Positions 45,601-53,624 are shown, counted from the stretch's first letter. The stretch is 64,000 nucleotides of DNA from SVFI01 sp045535935 (GCA_045535935.1 JAZSMO010000012.1:39223-103222), one strand, 5' to 3'. A program made the numbers and translations. The notes: generated from the letters alone by a model not told the origin.

Positions 45601-46178
45601 ATCTTCTTTGTAACAGCAGTGAGACGGATGATGTGAGCAAGGTGGCATATTTACATTATATGGCTACCGAAACAGACAGTTACAGTGACAGGCAAAAAAT
45701 GTTGATCACGGAACTTGTCAATGAGCTTATTTCGGAAAAACAGTATGTCCCGTTCCTTTCCTCTTTTACAGCGTTTATTCCATGGCTTCGCCCGTATGCA
45801 GAACTGTCGTATCTGGAATACCGGACGGCTCCGGGAAGTGTGGTGACCTTGCATTATCTGCAGGAAGGCCGGGAAGAACAATACTGCCAGAAGAAATTGG
45901 ATGAAATTTGTGCCGGTTATTTCTGTCACAACTTTGTTTTGTTTTTCGGCCAGCGTCTGCAATATTATTTTACGGAGAGTAATGACGGGGAACGAAAACT
46001 GACAGAGAGCGGCTTTTTGGAAAAGAGCGATATGACCGGAGAGGAAAGTGAGAGCAGATACGGTCTTCTCAATGATATTGTGATGTGTGATGCGTTGGGA
46101 GATGAGAGGACGAAGCAGGAGCTTATTTCGAGATACAAAAAGGAGTCCCTTCGGACGGAGTTACTATTTGGAGAATAA
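42642..46178 (+). CDS. Giant scaffold protein (DUF5717-like): Ig-like domains plus helical repeats
   Basis: The start is taken as TTG 42642, 8 bases behind GGGAGG; GTG 42621 lies upstream of that site. The product has 1178 residues. Residues about 15-115 and 200-290 each read as an Ig-like beta sandwich (for example VLEVSESRIELSVGEDE and SVVFEYDGGSVEVPVIVNRP), separated by a helical insert. From about 295 to 1170 it is almost wholly helical with TPR/HAT-like pairs. There is no signal peptide or membrane segment, so it is probably cytoplasmic. I recognise it only as resembling the Lachnospiraceae DUF5717 family; no function is known. It is first in a four-gene operon with only 3 bases before the Hsp70-like gene. 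Confidence 0.85.
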   Translation: MYRVERYLSLEDMQQDGGVLEVSESRIELSVGEDEVCDGEIRVRSGSGREVHVFCYSDHYRMQCRVNEFIGREGTLNYRFDAAGLDVGSIVKGEFCLLSEAGEYHIPFSVTVRQPLAGTSLGEIRNLFHFANLAKENWKEAVKLFYSEYFHMLFYGHDHRYYDLYRALSGCAGNEHNVDEFLVGIHKKQKNTYHVAEEGLLLNHVSGVRQESLTLICDGWGYMHVKVRTQGEFLTPLKTSLSEADFDRNTCKVLFEVNEDMLFGECATGSVVFEYDGGSVEVPVIVNRPAEMSRKQLQRQEEKLLLVQLMHQYIACETLPLQRSAYLKDAEKTIEKINAGYGRNLWGRLYQMHVLIEQDRANEAKWVLSHIENTHKQENMEPAQYGYYLYLRSELAEDERFRRSVTEQLKKLLDANPKETFLACLYMKMMEDVVWQKRLTFYEHQYAQGSRSPLLYLEAYKVFAESPAYLVKIDEFEISVLRFGIRYGLYTAEMAERVADLILRKKDMSAMLFRFLGESYGVYPQDSMLQALCVLMIRSGMCGPECFGWYELAVHKQMRITSLYEYYMRSADTRADRLPPRAVLMYFAYRCDLDERRIAYLYALLVRHREEIPELFRQYRDNIEQFAISELEKGLISENLAVIYRYFLAEGETVLPKDKIQKVAFRHLIKVHRDGIANVIVVQDKLKQETAYPIEKDRAYVDCYTPDYVVVLEDAEGNRYCDEAAWTDIQLMPVEKPAMYLPQQPVTNIGIALYQTNIGGNPEQADPALWPIYEQLAVSSRVDEGYRCEVATRLLRLYFDNEKYDEMHRILKSYDVSAVTSSERAEVVRYLVYLEQDAQALDILYNYGFENVSAKVLARLIVRILETEPLFDGRLSALVYYTFKLGKYTQDMLLYLCRYFEGSLKQMRDIWRAAAGFDVDASRIAERILQAYLFSRAYLAGIADVFEYYMSHRKRDSVVRCYLRAMAYRYFVKQQVVSPEVFTAMENLLCNSSETDDVSKVAYLHYMATETDSYSDRQKMLITELVNELISEKQYVPFLSSFTAFIPWLRPYAELSYLEYRTAPGSVVTLHYLQEGREEQYCQKKLDEICAGYFCHNFVLFFGQRLQYYFTESNDGERKLTESGFLEKSDMTGEESESRYGLLNDIVMCDALGDERTKQELISRYKKESLRTELLFGE

Positions 46179-46181
46179 AAA

Positions 46182-47477
46182 GTGGATGTTGTAATCGGAT
46201 ATGATATAAATGAATATTACGCACAGATTTCCTATGCAGGACCGGGGCAGGAACCTGAGACGCTGGAATTTCCGGCGTTTAAGGAGGAGGGGAATATCGA
46301 GACGGCTCTTTGCAAACGCCATGGAGTAAATCAGTGGTTTTGCGGAAAGGAAGCAGTCAAAAAAGGGGTTTCCGGAGATGGGACGCTGGTGGAGCATTTG
46401 TGGACTCTGCTCGGCGAGCAGGAAACAATTCTTATTGAAAAAAAAGAGTACCGGACGGCCGAGCTTTGCAACCTTTTTCTGGGAAGGACGCTTACCTGGG
46501 CATTGGGACGTCTGGAAGAAATCTACAAAGAACCGGTCCATGTCAGGGCGTTGATGCTTTCTTCCGAGAATTACAAAGATATCATGCGCAAGCAGGCAGA
46601 TGTTTTGACGGCCGCACTTCCGGTGCCGCCGGAACGCATCTTTTTTCAAGGACATGAAGACAGTCTGTATGCGTATATGGTACATCAGCCGGAGAGACTG
46701 AGAGGCTATGAAACGGGCGTGTTTGACCTGACCGGAGAGACAATGGTGTCCTATCGTGTCACAATGAACCACCGAACACAGCCGATTGTCACTACCGTAG
46801 AGAAGCAACCGGTTTTGGAGCTTGTAAAAAAGAAACATTACCCGTCGATTATGGAACATGACCGCTGCCTTGCGCAGCTTGATTTGCAGCTGAAGGCCTA
46901 TGTGGAAGCATTTACGCAGGGAAGGATTGTGACAAGTCTTTATCTGATCGGAGACGGATTTCAAGGGGATTGGTACAAAGAAAGCCTGAAAGTGCTGTGC
47001 CGCAATCGGAAAGTATATGCAGGAAACAATCTGTTCGGAAAAGGCGCCTGCTACAGTGCGATAGAAAAAATATGGCCGACGGAAGATTACGCCAATTTCC
47101 TGTTTATGGGGCGTGATATGCTTCGTTATAATGTGGGGGTATCTTTGCAAAACCACGACGGAGAAGAGTATTATCCTCTGTTGGATGCCGGGACGAACTG
47201 GTACGACGCAAAGTCCGAGATTACATTTATGATGGAAGATCCGGAATCGGTGGAACTATTGATTACACCGATCAGCGGAACCGGTGCGTACACGGAAACG
47301 CTTTGTCTTGAACCTTTGCCTAAACGGCCGTTTCGCAGCTATCGGATGACGCTCACGGCACAAATGCAATCAGAAGAAAATCTTTATATCTCTATTCAGG
47401 ATGAGGGATTTGGTGAGCTGTATCCCAAAGTACCTCTCGGTATGACTTATGATCTTACACTCGGAGGAAATAAATGA
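46182..47477 (+). CDS. Divergent Hsp70/actin-fold ATPase (DUF5716-like)
   Basis: A 431-residue protein whose order of motifs matches the actin/Hsp70 ATPase fold: phosphate-1 strand VVIGYDINEYYAQISY (2-18), phosphate-2 GVFDLTGETMVSYRV (179-193), adenosine motif YLIGDGFQGDW (254-264) and FGKGACYSA near 285-293, as in Hsp70 GKGAA. The last 120 residues (YYPLLDAGTNWYDAKSEITF, LYISIQDEGFG) resemble the Hsp70 beta-sandwich substrate domain. The GTG start follows GGAG. It overlaps the TPR gene by four bases (ATGA). By inference it is a nucleotide-driven chaperone or filament-like module working with its operon partners; no homologue with a known role comes to mind. Confidence 0.82.
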   Translation: MDVVIGYDINEYYAQISYAGPGQEPETLEFPAFKEEGNIETALCKRHGVNQWFCGKEAVKKGVSGDGTLVEHLWTLLGEQETILIEKKEYRTAELCNLFLGRTLTWALGRLEEIYKEPVHVRALMLSSENYKDIMRKQADVLTAALPVPPERIFFQGHEDSLYAYMVHQPERLRGYETGVFDLTGETMVSYRVTMNHRTQPIVTTVEKQPVLELVKKKHYPSIMEHDRCLAQLDLQLKAYVEAFTQGRIVTSLYLIGDGFQGDWYKESLKVLCRNRKVYAGNNLFGKGACYSAIEKIWPTEDYANFLFMGRDMLRYNVGVSLQNHDGEEYYPLLDAGTNWYDAKSEITFMMEDPESVELLITPISGTGAYTETLCLEPLPKRPFRSYRMTLTAQMQSEENLYISIQDEGFGELYPKVPLGMTYDLTLGGNK

Positions 47478-48247
47478 GTAAACTATATACCTGTATAGGT
47501 AAAACGGCGCAAAAACCATATAGTATCCTGTCGGGCAAAGTAAATGTCTATACATTGGAGGAAATCTGCTTTTGTATCTGTGACAGGACAGACCTTCTGG
47601 ACGATACATTCCTAAGTGGCGGGCTTGCAGAATTTGTGAGAACGCAGCTCGGACTGGATGATCTGGCGCAGAATCTGGACAGAGTGCTGGAACAAGGCTG
47701 TCTTTTGCATGAGTTTTGTGATATGATTCTCTCGTATGCGGCATATCCGGATCAGGGAATACGTCGAAAGGTCGTGGAACAGATCAGAGAGAATCAGGAG
47801 CTTTCCGTTGTGGACAGACTTGTTCGCAGGGCCGATACTTACCATAGGGAAAAGGAGTATTACAAAGCACAAAAAGCTTATCGAAACCTTCTTCTTATGG
47901 AGGAGGTGCAGCAGGATTTTGCTTTGACGGCGCAGTTGTATGATAAGCTGGGATGCGTGGCGGCAAAGATGTTTCATTATGAAACGGCGGGATATTGCTT
48001 TGAGAAGAGCTGCAGATTTGTTGAAAATGCGCAGGTGCGCAAAAAGTACATGCTGTGTATGCGTCTCACGATGCCACGGGAGAAATATATGAACCGGGTA
48101 ATGCAGCAGGAAGATTGCGGACAATGGATCGCCGAGGTCGAACAGGCTTATGAGACGGCGGATATACATGCGCAGCAGTATTGGAAGGATAACACGGCGG
48201 ATATGAATCAGATCAAAGAGGAGTTCTGCCGGATGGTATTGGAGTAA
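47474..48247 (+). CDS. TPR-like protein of the Hsp70-like operon
   Basis: A 257-residue soluble protein of unknown function. The first 110 residues are a small alpha/beta domain (YTLEEICFCICDRTDLLDDT and LDRVLEQGC). Residues about 112-200 form two to three tetratricopeptide-like helix pairs (RADTYHREKEYYKAQKAY, LYDKLGCVAAKMFHYETAGY). The tail is helical. Tight coupling on both sides (4-base overlap before, 2-base gap after) suggests stoichiometric production with the Hsp70-like protein, perhaps as its co-factor. Confidence 0.82.
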   Translation: MSKLYTCIGKTAQKPYSILSGKVNVYTLEEICFCICDRTDLLDDTFLSGGLAEFVRTQLGLDDLAQNLDRVLEQGCLLHEFCDMILSYAAYPDQGIRRKVVEQIRENQELSVVDRLVRRADTYHREKEYYKAQKAYRNLLLMEEVQQDFALTAQLYDKLGCVAAKMFHYETAGYCFEKSCRFVENAQVRKKYMLCMRLTMPREKYMNRVMQQEDCGQWIAEVEQAYETADIHAQQYWKDNTADMNQIKEEFCRMVLE

Positions 48248-48249
48248 GT

Positions 48250-49455
48250 ATGAGTTTCTGGGAAAAATTGTTTAAAAGAGTAAACAAATACAGAAATATC
48301 GATGAGATGATGGACGAGGAACTCCGTCCTGATGAGGAGGACGGCTATATCGTATCCCCGGATCAGATCGATATAAAAAATTCCGGCGACAGAGAGCGAT
48401 ATGTGCTCAGTTTGCTGGAACAGATTGCAGATGCATCGGTGCAGATTGAATCCTACAAGGAAGAGTACAGTACCGTCAACCGTTATCTGCAGGATACGGA
48501 GGATTTGGAGTATATTCGCGGAGAAGACAAAAACAGTCTCATGGAATATGCCAAGGCAATCAGTCTTTTGGAAAAAGATAAGACCAAATATGAAGAGAAA
48601 AAACAGCGGCTTGCAGATGACGATTTCATCCGCATGGAAAAATTGGAAGAAAACGCAGAAGAAGGCATCCGAAAGCTGACGGAGGCGGAGGAATACCAAC
48701 AGGCAATCCGCAGTGATTTAATGCGGCTTGAAAATGAGAAACAGGCCTGCATGTTCCGGAAACAGGAGGCGGCTGCGGCGATGGAAAATCTTCGCGGAAT
48801 GGCGATTATTTGTACCGTGGCTTTGTTTGCCTGCATGGGAATGCTTATTTTTATGCAGTTTGTGCTGGAAATGAAAACGCTGGTCGGTTATATACTGACA
48901 GCATCGGTTGCGGCTTTGGCGCTTACGGCTATGTACATGAAATACGTCGAAGCGGTGAGTGAAAAGAAGCGTTCTTCTCATAGTCTGAACAAAGTTATCC
49001 TTTTGCAGAACAGAGTTAAAATCCGCTATGTGAACAACACCAATCTTGTGGATTATCTATATATGAAGTATGGGGTTTCTTCGGCAAAAGAACTGACACA
49101 GATATGGGGACGATACCAGTCTGAAAAGGAGGAGCGGGCCCGGATCAAAGAAACCATGAAAGACCTTTCGTTTACACAGGAGCAGCTGGTCCGTCTTCTG
49201 CGCAAGTACAATTTGTATGACCCGGTCATCTGGCTGCATCAGGTGGATGCGATTTTGGATCCGAAGGAAATGGTGGAGGTGCGCCATGCACTGATTGCCA
49301 GAAGACAAAAAATCCGCAAGCAGATGGAATTCAATACCGAGAATGCGGAAAGTGCCCAGCAGCTGATCAGAGACTTGGTGGGAGAGTATCCGCAGTATGC
49401 AAAAGAAATATTGAAGATGGTTTCCGATTATGAGGACAAATACCCGTCATCCTAA
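48250..49455 (+). CDS. Coiled-coil protein with two central membrane helices
   Basis: The 401-residue protein has an N-terminal amphipathic stretch (MSFWEKLFKRVNKY), a long coiled coil (about 45-180), two membrane helices (about 183-206 and 210-231) with a tiny outside loop, and a second cytoplasmic helical region (about 235-401). Both termini should be cytoplasmic, so it looks like a membrane anchor for the operon's soluble partners. I know no function for it. It is the last gene of the operon. No classical terminator follows; a strong promoter for the next gene starts 10 bases after the stop. Confidence 0.8.
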   Translation: MSFWEKLFKRVNKYRNIDEMMDEELRPDEEDGYIVSPDQIDIKNSGDRERYVLSLLEQIADASVQIESYKEEYSTVNRYLQDTEDLEYIRGEDKNSLMEYAKAISLLEKDKTKYEEKKQRLADDDFIRMEKLEENAEEGIRKLTEAEEYQQAIRSDLMRLENEKQACMFRKQEAAAAMENLRGMAIICTVALFACMGMLIFMQFVLEMKTLVGYILTASVAALALTAMYMKYVEAVSEKKRSSHSLNKVILLQNRVKIRYVNNTNLVDYLYMKYGVSSAKELTQIWGRYQSEKEERARIKETMKDLSFTQEQLVRLLRKYNLYDPVIWLHQVDAILDPKEMVEVRHALIARRQKIRKQMEFNTENAESAQQLIRDLVGEYPQYAKEILKMVSDYEDKYPSS

Positions 49456-49464
49456 AAAGATGGA

Positions 49465-49493
49465 TTGACATGAAATGGATGACGTGATAACAT
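49465..49493 (+). promoter_or_regulatory. Promoter of the amino-acid ABC importer operon
   Basis: TTGACA (49465-49470), a 17-base spacer and TAACAT (49488-49493). Confidence 0.68.
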
Positions 49494-49541
49494 TACAGCG
49501 TATTCGATTTAGTCTGCTAAAGCAGAAAAGAGGAGGAAAAA

Positions 49542-50363
49542 ATGAAAAAATTACTTGCTTTATTATTATGTGTGACAATGACGGCTTTCATGCTGACAGG
49601 TTGCGGTGGGGCTTCGGAAGAATCCGGAACAGCTTCCGCAGAAGGTGAAAGAACAACATTTACCGTTGGTTTCGATGCAGAATTTCCACCATACGGATAT
49701 ATGGATGACAATGGAGAATATGTAGGATTTGACCTTTCTCTTGCACAGGAAGTGTGTAACAGAAACGGTTGGGAGCTTGTAAAACAGCCGATCAACTGGG
49801 ATACCAAAGACATGGAGCTTTCTTCCGGCGCAATCGATTGTATCTGGAACGGATTTACGATCAACGGACGTGAAGATGATTATACATGGTCTGTACCATA
49901 TGTAGACAACAGTCAGGTATTTGTTGTGGCAGCAGATTCCGGTATTGCTGCGCAGGCAGACCTCGCCGGAAAAACGGTTGCGGTACAGGCAGATTCATCT
50001 GCACTTGCAGCACTGAACGATGAGGAAAACACAGCTTTGACAGAGAGCTTTGCTTCACTGAACCAGTTTGCAGATTACAATACAGCTTTTATGGATCTTG
50101 AAGCCGGCGCTGTGGATGCGGTTGCTATGGATATCGGTGTTGCGAATTTTCAGATGGAATCCAGAGAAGCAGGAAAATTCATTATTTTAGATGAATATCT
50201 TTCGACAGAACAGTACGGCGTAGGCTTCCTTCTCGGGAATGAAGCGCTGAGAGATCAGGTGCAGAAGACATTGCTTGAGATGGTGGAAGACGGTACTTTT
50301 GCTAAGATCGCAGAAGAATGGGGACTTAGCGATGTAGTTTGTCTTAAGGCTGCTGCAGAATAA
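49542..50363 (+). CDS. Amino-acid ABC transporter substrate-binding lipoprotein
   Basis: A 273-residue family-3 solute-binding protein. The lipobox is MLTGC with the lipidated Cys21, followed by a Ser/Gly/Glu linker. The FTVGFDAEFPPYGYMDDNGE (about residues 40-59) strand and GFDLSLAQEVCNRNGW are family signatures, and WNGFTINGRE and DYNTAFMDLEAGAVDAV line the binding cleft. It delivers a polar amino acid to the permease encoded next. A stem-loop between the two genes (50373-50396) probably gives the binding protein its own, more abundant message. Confidence 0.94.
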   Translation: MKKLLALLLCVTMTAFMLTGCGGASEESGTASAEGERTTFTVGFDAEFPPYGYMDDNGEYVGFDLSLAQEVCNRNGWELVKQPINWDTKDMELSSGAIDCIWNGFTINGREDDYTWSVPYVDNSQVFVVAADSGIAAQADLAGKTVAVQADSSALAALNDEENTALTESFASLNQFADYNTAFMDLEAGAVDAVAMDIGVANFQMESREAGKFIILDEYLSTEQYGVGFLLGNEALRDQVQKTLLEMVEDGTFAKIAEEWGLSDVVCLKAAAE

Positions 50364-50372
50364 GAAACTTGC

Positions 50373-50400
50373 GAAGGTGCCTTTTCAGGCACCTTCTTAT
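50373..50400 (+). terminator. Intercistronic stem-loop after the binding-protein gene
   Basis: GAAGGTGCC (50373-50381) pairs perfectly with GGCACCTTC (50388-50396). The T run is short (TTAT), so partial termination or mRNA protection is likely. Confidence 0.78.
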
Positions 50401-50443
50401 ACTTTGCACGCTATAACCTGCGGCGGCAAAAAAGGAGGAACTT

Positions 50444-51094
50444 ATGGATATTATTACAATGCTGAAACAGTTGGCAGAAGGAATGATTGTGACGGGACAG
50501 ATATTTTTCCTGACGCTTTTATTTTCGCTGCCGCTCGGTCTGATCATAGCATTCGGGAGAATGGCAAAAAACGGATTGATCAGAACCATTTCCAAAATCT
50601 ACATATCCATCATGCGCGGAACGCCGCTGATGTTACAGCTGATCGTTGTTTACTTTGCACCGTACTATGTGTTTGGTGTGCGGTTCGGTTCGGGATACCG
50701 TATGGTGGCCGTGATTCTCGGTTTTGTGCTCAACTATGCAGCATACTTTGCCGAGATATACCGTGCGGGTATTCAGGCGATTCCGGTGGGACAGCATGAG
50801 GCGGCCCAGGTGCTTGGCTTCTCGAAATCGCAGACTTTTTTCCGTATTATCCTTCCGCAGGTGATCAAGCGAATCTTACCGCCGGTGACCAATGAAGTGA
50901 TTACGCTCGTCAAAGATACTTCACTGGCCTTTGTACTTACCGTGGCGGAAATGTTCACGCTGGCGAAACAGATTGCAGCTGCTCAGACGACAGTGATTCC
51001 GCTGATGGTGGCCGGTCTTTTCTATTACATATTCAACCTTCTTGTGGCTTTTGTGATGGAAGCAATCGAGAAAAAATTGGGATATTACAGGTAG
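50444..51094 (+). CDS. Amino-acid ABC transporter permease
   Basis: A 216-residue HisM/GlnP-type permease with five to six helices. The N-terminal pattern GMIVTGQIFFLTLLFSLPLG, RGTPLMLQL and the EAA loop EAAQVLGFSKSQTFFRIILP identify the family. GGAGGAAC is in front of the ATG. The ATPase gene follows closely, so this is the single permease gene of a homodimeric importer. Confidence 0.95.
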   Translation: MDIITMLKQLAEGMIVTGQIFFLTLLFSLPLGLIIAFGRMAKNGLIRTISKIYISIMRGTPLMLQLIVVYFAPYYVFGVRFGSGYRMVAVILGFVLNYAAYFAEIYRAGIQAIPVGQHEAAQVLGFSKSQTFFRIILPQVIKRILPPVTNEVITLVKDTSLAFVLTVAEMFTLAKQIAAAQTTVIPLMVAGLFYYIFNLLVAFVMEAIEKKLGYYR

Positions 51095-51106
51095 GAGGTG
51101 CGGAGT

Positions 51107-51868
51107 ATGAATTTACTTGAGATCAATCATATGAAAAAATCATTCGGAGATCTGGAAGTGATCAAGGACTTTTCGCTCTCGGTAAAGGAAGGAGAGGTGG
51201 TTTCCATTATCGGTCCTTCCGGTTCGGGAAAGTCAACGATCCTGCGCTGCGCTACTTTGTTGGAGCAGATGGATGACGGTGAACTGATTTATATGGGAGA
51301 GCACGCAGCCAAAAGCGTGGATGGGAAAAGTGTTTATATGTCCAAGAATGCACTGAAAAAAATCCGCAGCTACTTTGGATTGGTGTTTCAGAATTTCAAT
51401 CTGTTTCCGCATTACAATGTGCTGAAAAACATCATGGATGCACCGGTGACGGTAGGAAAGATTCCGAAGGAAGAAGCAAAGGAGCGCGCATTGAAGCTTT
51501 TGGACCAGCTTGGCCTTTCCGAAAAGGGCAATGCGTATCCGTATCAACTGTCCGGAGGACAGCAGCAACGTGTCTCTATCGCAAGAGCGCTTGCATTGCA
51601 ACCGAAGATTCTCTTTTTTGATGAGCCGACCAGTGCGTTGGATCCGGAGCTGACCGGTGAGGTGCTGAAGGTAATCAAAGAGCTTGCTGCACAGAAGATG
51701 ACGATGATTATCGTGACACACGAAATGCAGTTTGCCAAGGAATTGTCCGACCGCATTATCTTCATGGAAAACGGTGTGGTAGTTCAGGAGGGAACGCCGG
51801 ATGAAGTGTTCCATTCAGACAATGAAAGAATTCGCGAATTTATCGGAAAAATCGAAGCGGTATATTAG
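51107..51868 (+). CDS. Amino-acid ABC transporter ATP-binding protein
   Basis: A 253-residue GlnQ/HisP-type ATPase: Walker A GPSGSGKST, signature LSGGQQQRVSIARAL, Walker B ILFFDEPTSALDPEL and the switch His in VTHEM. The ATG at 51107 is preferred over GTG 51098 because AGGAGG (51093-51098) is 8 bases before it. It completes the binding protein-permease-ATPase operon and is followed by a terminator. Confidence 0.96.
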   Translation: MNLLEINHMKKSFGDLEVIKDFSLSVKEGEVVSIIGPSGSGKSTILRCATLLEQMDDGELIYMGEHAAKSVDGKSVYMSKNALKKIRSYFGLVFQNFNLFPHYNVLKNIMDAPVTVGKIPKEEAKERALKLLDQLGLSEKGNAYPYQLSGGQQQRVSIARALALQPKILFFDEPTSALDPELTGEVLKVIKELAAQKMTMIIVTHEMQFAKELSDRIIFMENGVVVQEGTPDEVFHSDNERIREFIGKIEAVY

Positions 51869-51886
51869 GAATATATTATGATAAAA

Positions 51887-51921
51887 AGAAACGGTTCCCA
51901 GGAGGGAACCGCTTCTTTTTT
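51887..51921 (+). terminator. Terminator of the amino-acid importer operon
   Basis: CGGTTCCC (51892-51899) with GGGAACCG (51904-51911), extended by A/T pairs past one mismatch, then a T run. Confidence 0.88.
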
Positions 51922-51935
51922 CTTATGAGGGATTC

Positions 51936-52085
51936 ATGAAAAAATATAAAGAGTTGAAACACGTATCAGAAAGAAGTTTGAGGGGGGACTTCGTTTCTGA
52001 TGAGTTTAGTATAGATGGAAAGTGTGTTGAAATTGTGTTCGAAACTTTAAAAAAAAATAAATATTCTAAACAAAAAAAGAAATGA
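51936..52085 (+). CDS. Possible small Lys-rich protein, 49 residues
   Basis: An ATG-to-TGA frame of 50 codons between two terminators. The product starts MKKYKELKHVSERSLRGDF, has a central segment DEFSIDGKCVEIVFETLKK that could form a strand pair, and ends in a Lys-rich tail. GAGGG lies 5 bases before the ATG, a little close. I know no homologue. The tail codons overlap the A-rich flank of the - strand terminator at 52070-52101, which may explain the Lys run. Confidence 0.35.
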   Translation: MKKYKELKHVSERSLRGDFVSDEFSIDGKCVEIVFETLKKNKYSKQKKK

Positions 52086-52101
52086 GCCTTCGAAAAGGCT
52101 C
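52070..52101 (-). terminator. Terminator of the DUF5684-like gene
   Basis: GAGCCTT (52084-52090) pairs with AAGGCTC (52095-52101); on the - strand it is followed by a T-rich stretch (52083-52071). Confidence 0.8.
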
Positions 52102-52115
52102 TTTTGCTCTCTGAA

Positions 52116-52508
52116 TTACTGTGGTCCGATGTATTCGGATTCGCCGAAACCGAGGATCATGTAGAAGATCGGTGGGAGGAACAGAAGTCCGAAACCAAAT
52201 CCTACGCCGTGTCCGAAAGCTGATGAAAGCTTGAACAGGGCGATAATCTGGAATACAGCGCCCACACATGGAATAAACATGAGAAGGAACATCCAGCCGT
52301 TACCCCATGCAATATCAAAAAGACAATACATGTTGTAGAACGGAACGATAGCTGCCCAACCCGGTTTGCCTGCTTTTGCAAACATCTTCCACATACCGAT
52401 GATGTTGATCACGCCGATAGCAAGAACAACAATGTAATAAATCATCATTGCACCGGCCATGGCACCTGCTACAGCAGGATCCATCATGCTTGAATAATCT
52501 GTTGTCAT
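52116..52508 (-). CDS. Small membrane protein, DUF5684-like
   Basis: A 130-residue protein with four hydrophobic segments (about 22-42, 50-65, 68-90 and 98-118). The pattern WKMFAKAGKPGWAAIVPFYN followed by a Gly-rich last helix fits the DUF5684 group of small bacterial membrane proteins, whose role is unknown. AGGAGGG precedes the ATG on the - strand. It is monocistronic. Confidence 0.8.
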   Translation of the reverse strand: MTTDYSSMMDPAVAGAMAGAMMIYYIVVLAIGVINIIGMWKMFAKAGKPGWAAIVPFYNMYCLFDIAWGNGWMFLLMFIPCVGAVFQIIALFKLSSAFGHGVGFGFGLLFLPPIFYMILGFGESEYIGPQ

Positions 52509-52607
52509 TTGTTTTCCCTCCTGAATAAGAATTTTTACACTTTAGTATTCTAACATAAAGAAGTGATTTTGTCGAGAATCATGTGATTGCGGATCTTCCC
52601 GGTCTGG

Positions 52608-52636
52608 TTGCACCGATTCGTGGATTGTGATAGGAT
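52608..52636 (+). promoter_or_regulatory. Predicted promoter for the HAD hydrolase gene
   Basis: TTGCAC (52608-52613), a 17-base spacer and TAGGAT (52631-52636). Confidence 0.5.
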
Positions 52637-52674
52637 AGCAAAAAATAGGATGACAAAAAAAGAGACGAAGGATA

Positions 52675-53274
52675 ATGATTAAAAATATTGTGTTTGATAT
52701 CGGAAATGTATGTGTGGATTTTTGTTACAGAGAATTTTTCGAAAGCTTCGGCTTTTCGGATGAAATTGTAGACCGGATTTGCAAAGCTACGGCAGAAAAT
52801 AAAGTTTGGGATCTCGGCGACGGCGGAAAAGTTTCGGAAGAGGAACTTTTAGAAGTGTTTGTTGCACAGGATCCGGAAATCGAACCATATATCAGAAAAG
52901 TATATGAGAATTTCAGTGGGATTATCCGTGAACGAAAAGAGACCATACCTTGGCTTGAGGAGCTGCGGACAAAAGGGTACCGTATTTACTATCTTTCCAA
53001 CTATCCGTCCAAAATAGAACGTGAATGTGCGGATCAGATGGAGTTTATCAATCATATGGACGGCGGAATTTTATCCTACAAGGTCGGTATGGTAAAGCCG
53101 GACGGCGAGATTTATCAAAAGCTTCTGGAACTGTATGATTTGAAAGCGGAAGAGAGTCTGTTTCTGGATGACAGGGCAGATAATTGTGAAGCGGCAGAGC
53201 GGGAAGGTTTTACGGCGATTCGGTTCACCACGCGGGAAGAAGTGCTTGAAAAGATGGCGCAGCTGGGGATATAA
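52675..53274 (+). CDS. HAD-superfamily hydrolase (YihX-like, subfamily IA)
   Basis: A 199-residue soluble phosphatase. HAD motif I is NIVFDIGNVCVDF, in which the usual second Asp is replaced (DIGNV), a form typical of the YihX/epoxide-hydrolase-N-like branch; motif II is YLSNYPS, motif III the Lys in VGMVKPDGEIY, and motif IV FLDDRADN. The cap is a small helical insertion (about 15-85). YihX acts on glucose-1-phosphate, but the substrate here is not known. The start is preceded by GACGAAGGATA. Confidence 0.88.
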   Translation: MIKNIVFDIGNVCVDFCYREFFESFGFSDEIVDRICKATAENKVWDLGDGGKVSEEELLEVFVAQDPEIEPYIRKVYENFSGIIRERKETIPWLEELRTKGYRIYYLSNYPSKIERECADQMEFINHMDGGILSYKVGMVKPDGEIYQKLLELYDLKAEESLFLDDRADNCEAAEREGFTAIRFTTREEVLEKMAQLGI

Positions 53275-53291
53275 AGCCTGTAGGTTCGGAC

Positions 53292-53353
53292 GGTAGGTAG
53301 ATTGCGCGGGGCATTTAAGCAAGAAAACAAGCTGTGGTGCCCCGCCACCTATT
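53292..53353. terminator. Stem-loop between the HAD gene and the convergent small membrane protein gene
   Basis: GCGGGGCA (53306-53313) pairs perfectly with TGCCCCGC (53338-53345); TAGGT (53294-53298) and ACCTA (53347-53351) may extend it. T runs are weak, so its efficiency is uncertain. Confidence 0.55.
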
Positions 53354-53624
53354 CTTCACTCTGCTTTGCATCTGTGAAAGCAGCAGCTTCTTCCTCGTCC
53401 AAATTGGAGAAATCAGCAAATGTTTTTTTGTCGGTCAGTTTGCCGTAAATCCATACATAAAGCCAAATCAGAATCGGCACGGCGATTGTGGCGAACAGAC
53501 AGATAAAAAACAGCTTCTGACTGCCCGGGAAACTGAAAAGAGCGCTGATGAGAGTGATGATATATAACGCCACCAGCAGGATAATACCAATCAGGGCGGC
53601 GATGCGTTGTTTTTTACTGTACAT
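53349..53624 (-). CDS. Small two-helix membrane protein
   Basis: The 91-residue protein begins MYSKKQRIAAL, with membrane helices at about 9-30 and 37-60, then an acidic cytoplasmic tail (NLDEEEAAAFTDAKQSEE). I recognise no family beyond small clostridial membrane proteins of this layout. AAAGAAGG is in front of the ATG on the - strand. No partner gene is near. Confidence 0.75.
   Translation of the reverse strand: MYSKKQRIAALIGIILLVALYIITLISALFSFPGSQKLFFICLFATIAVPILIWLYVWIYGKLTDKKTFADFSNLDEEEAAAFTDAKQSEE

Noticed and set aside
46164..47156. A 330-codon frame on the - strand opposite the Hsp70-like gene
   Set aside because: The + strand frame has ordered ATPase motifs and operon coupling; the antisense frame has neither a ribosome site nor motifs.
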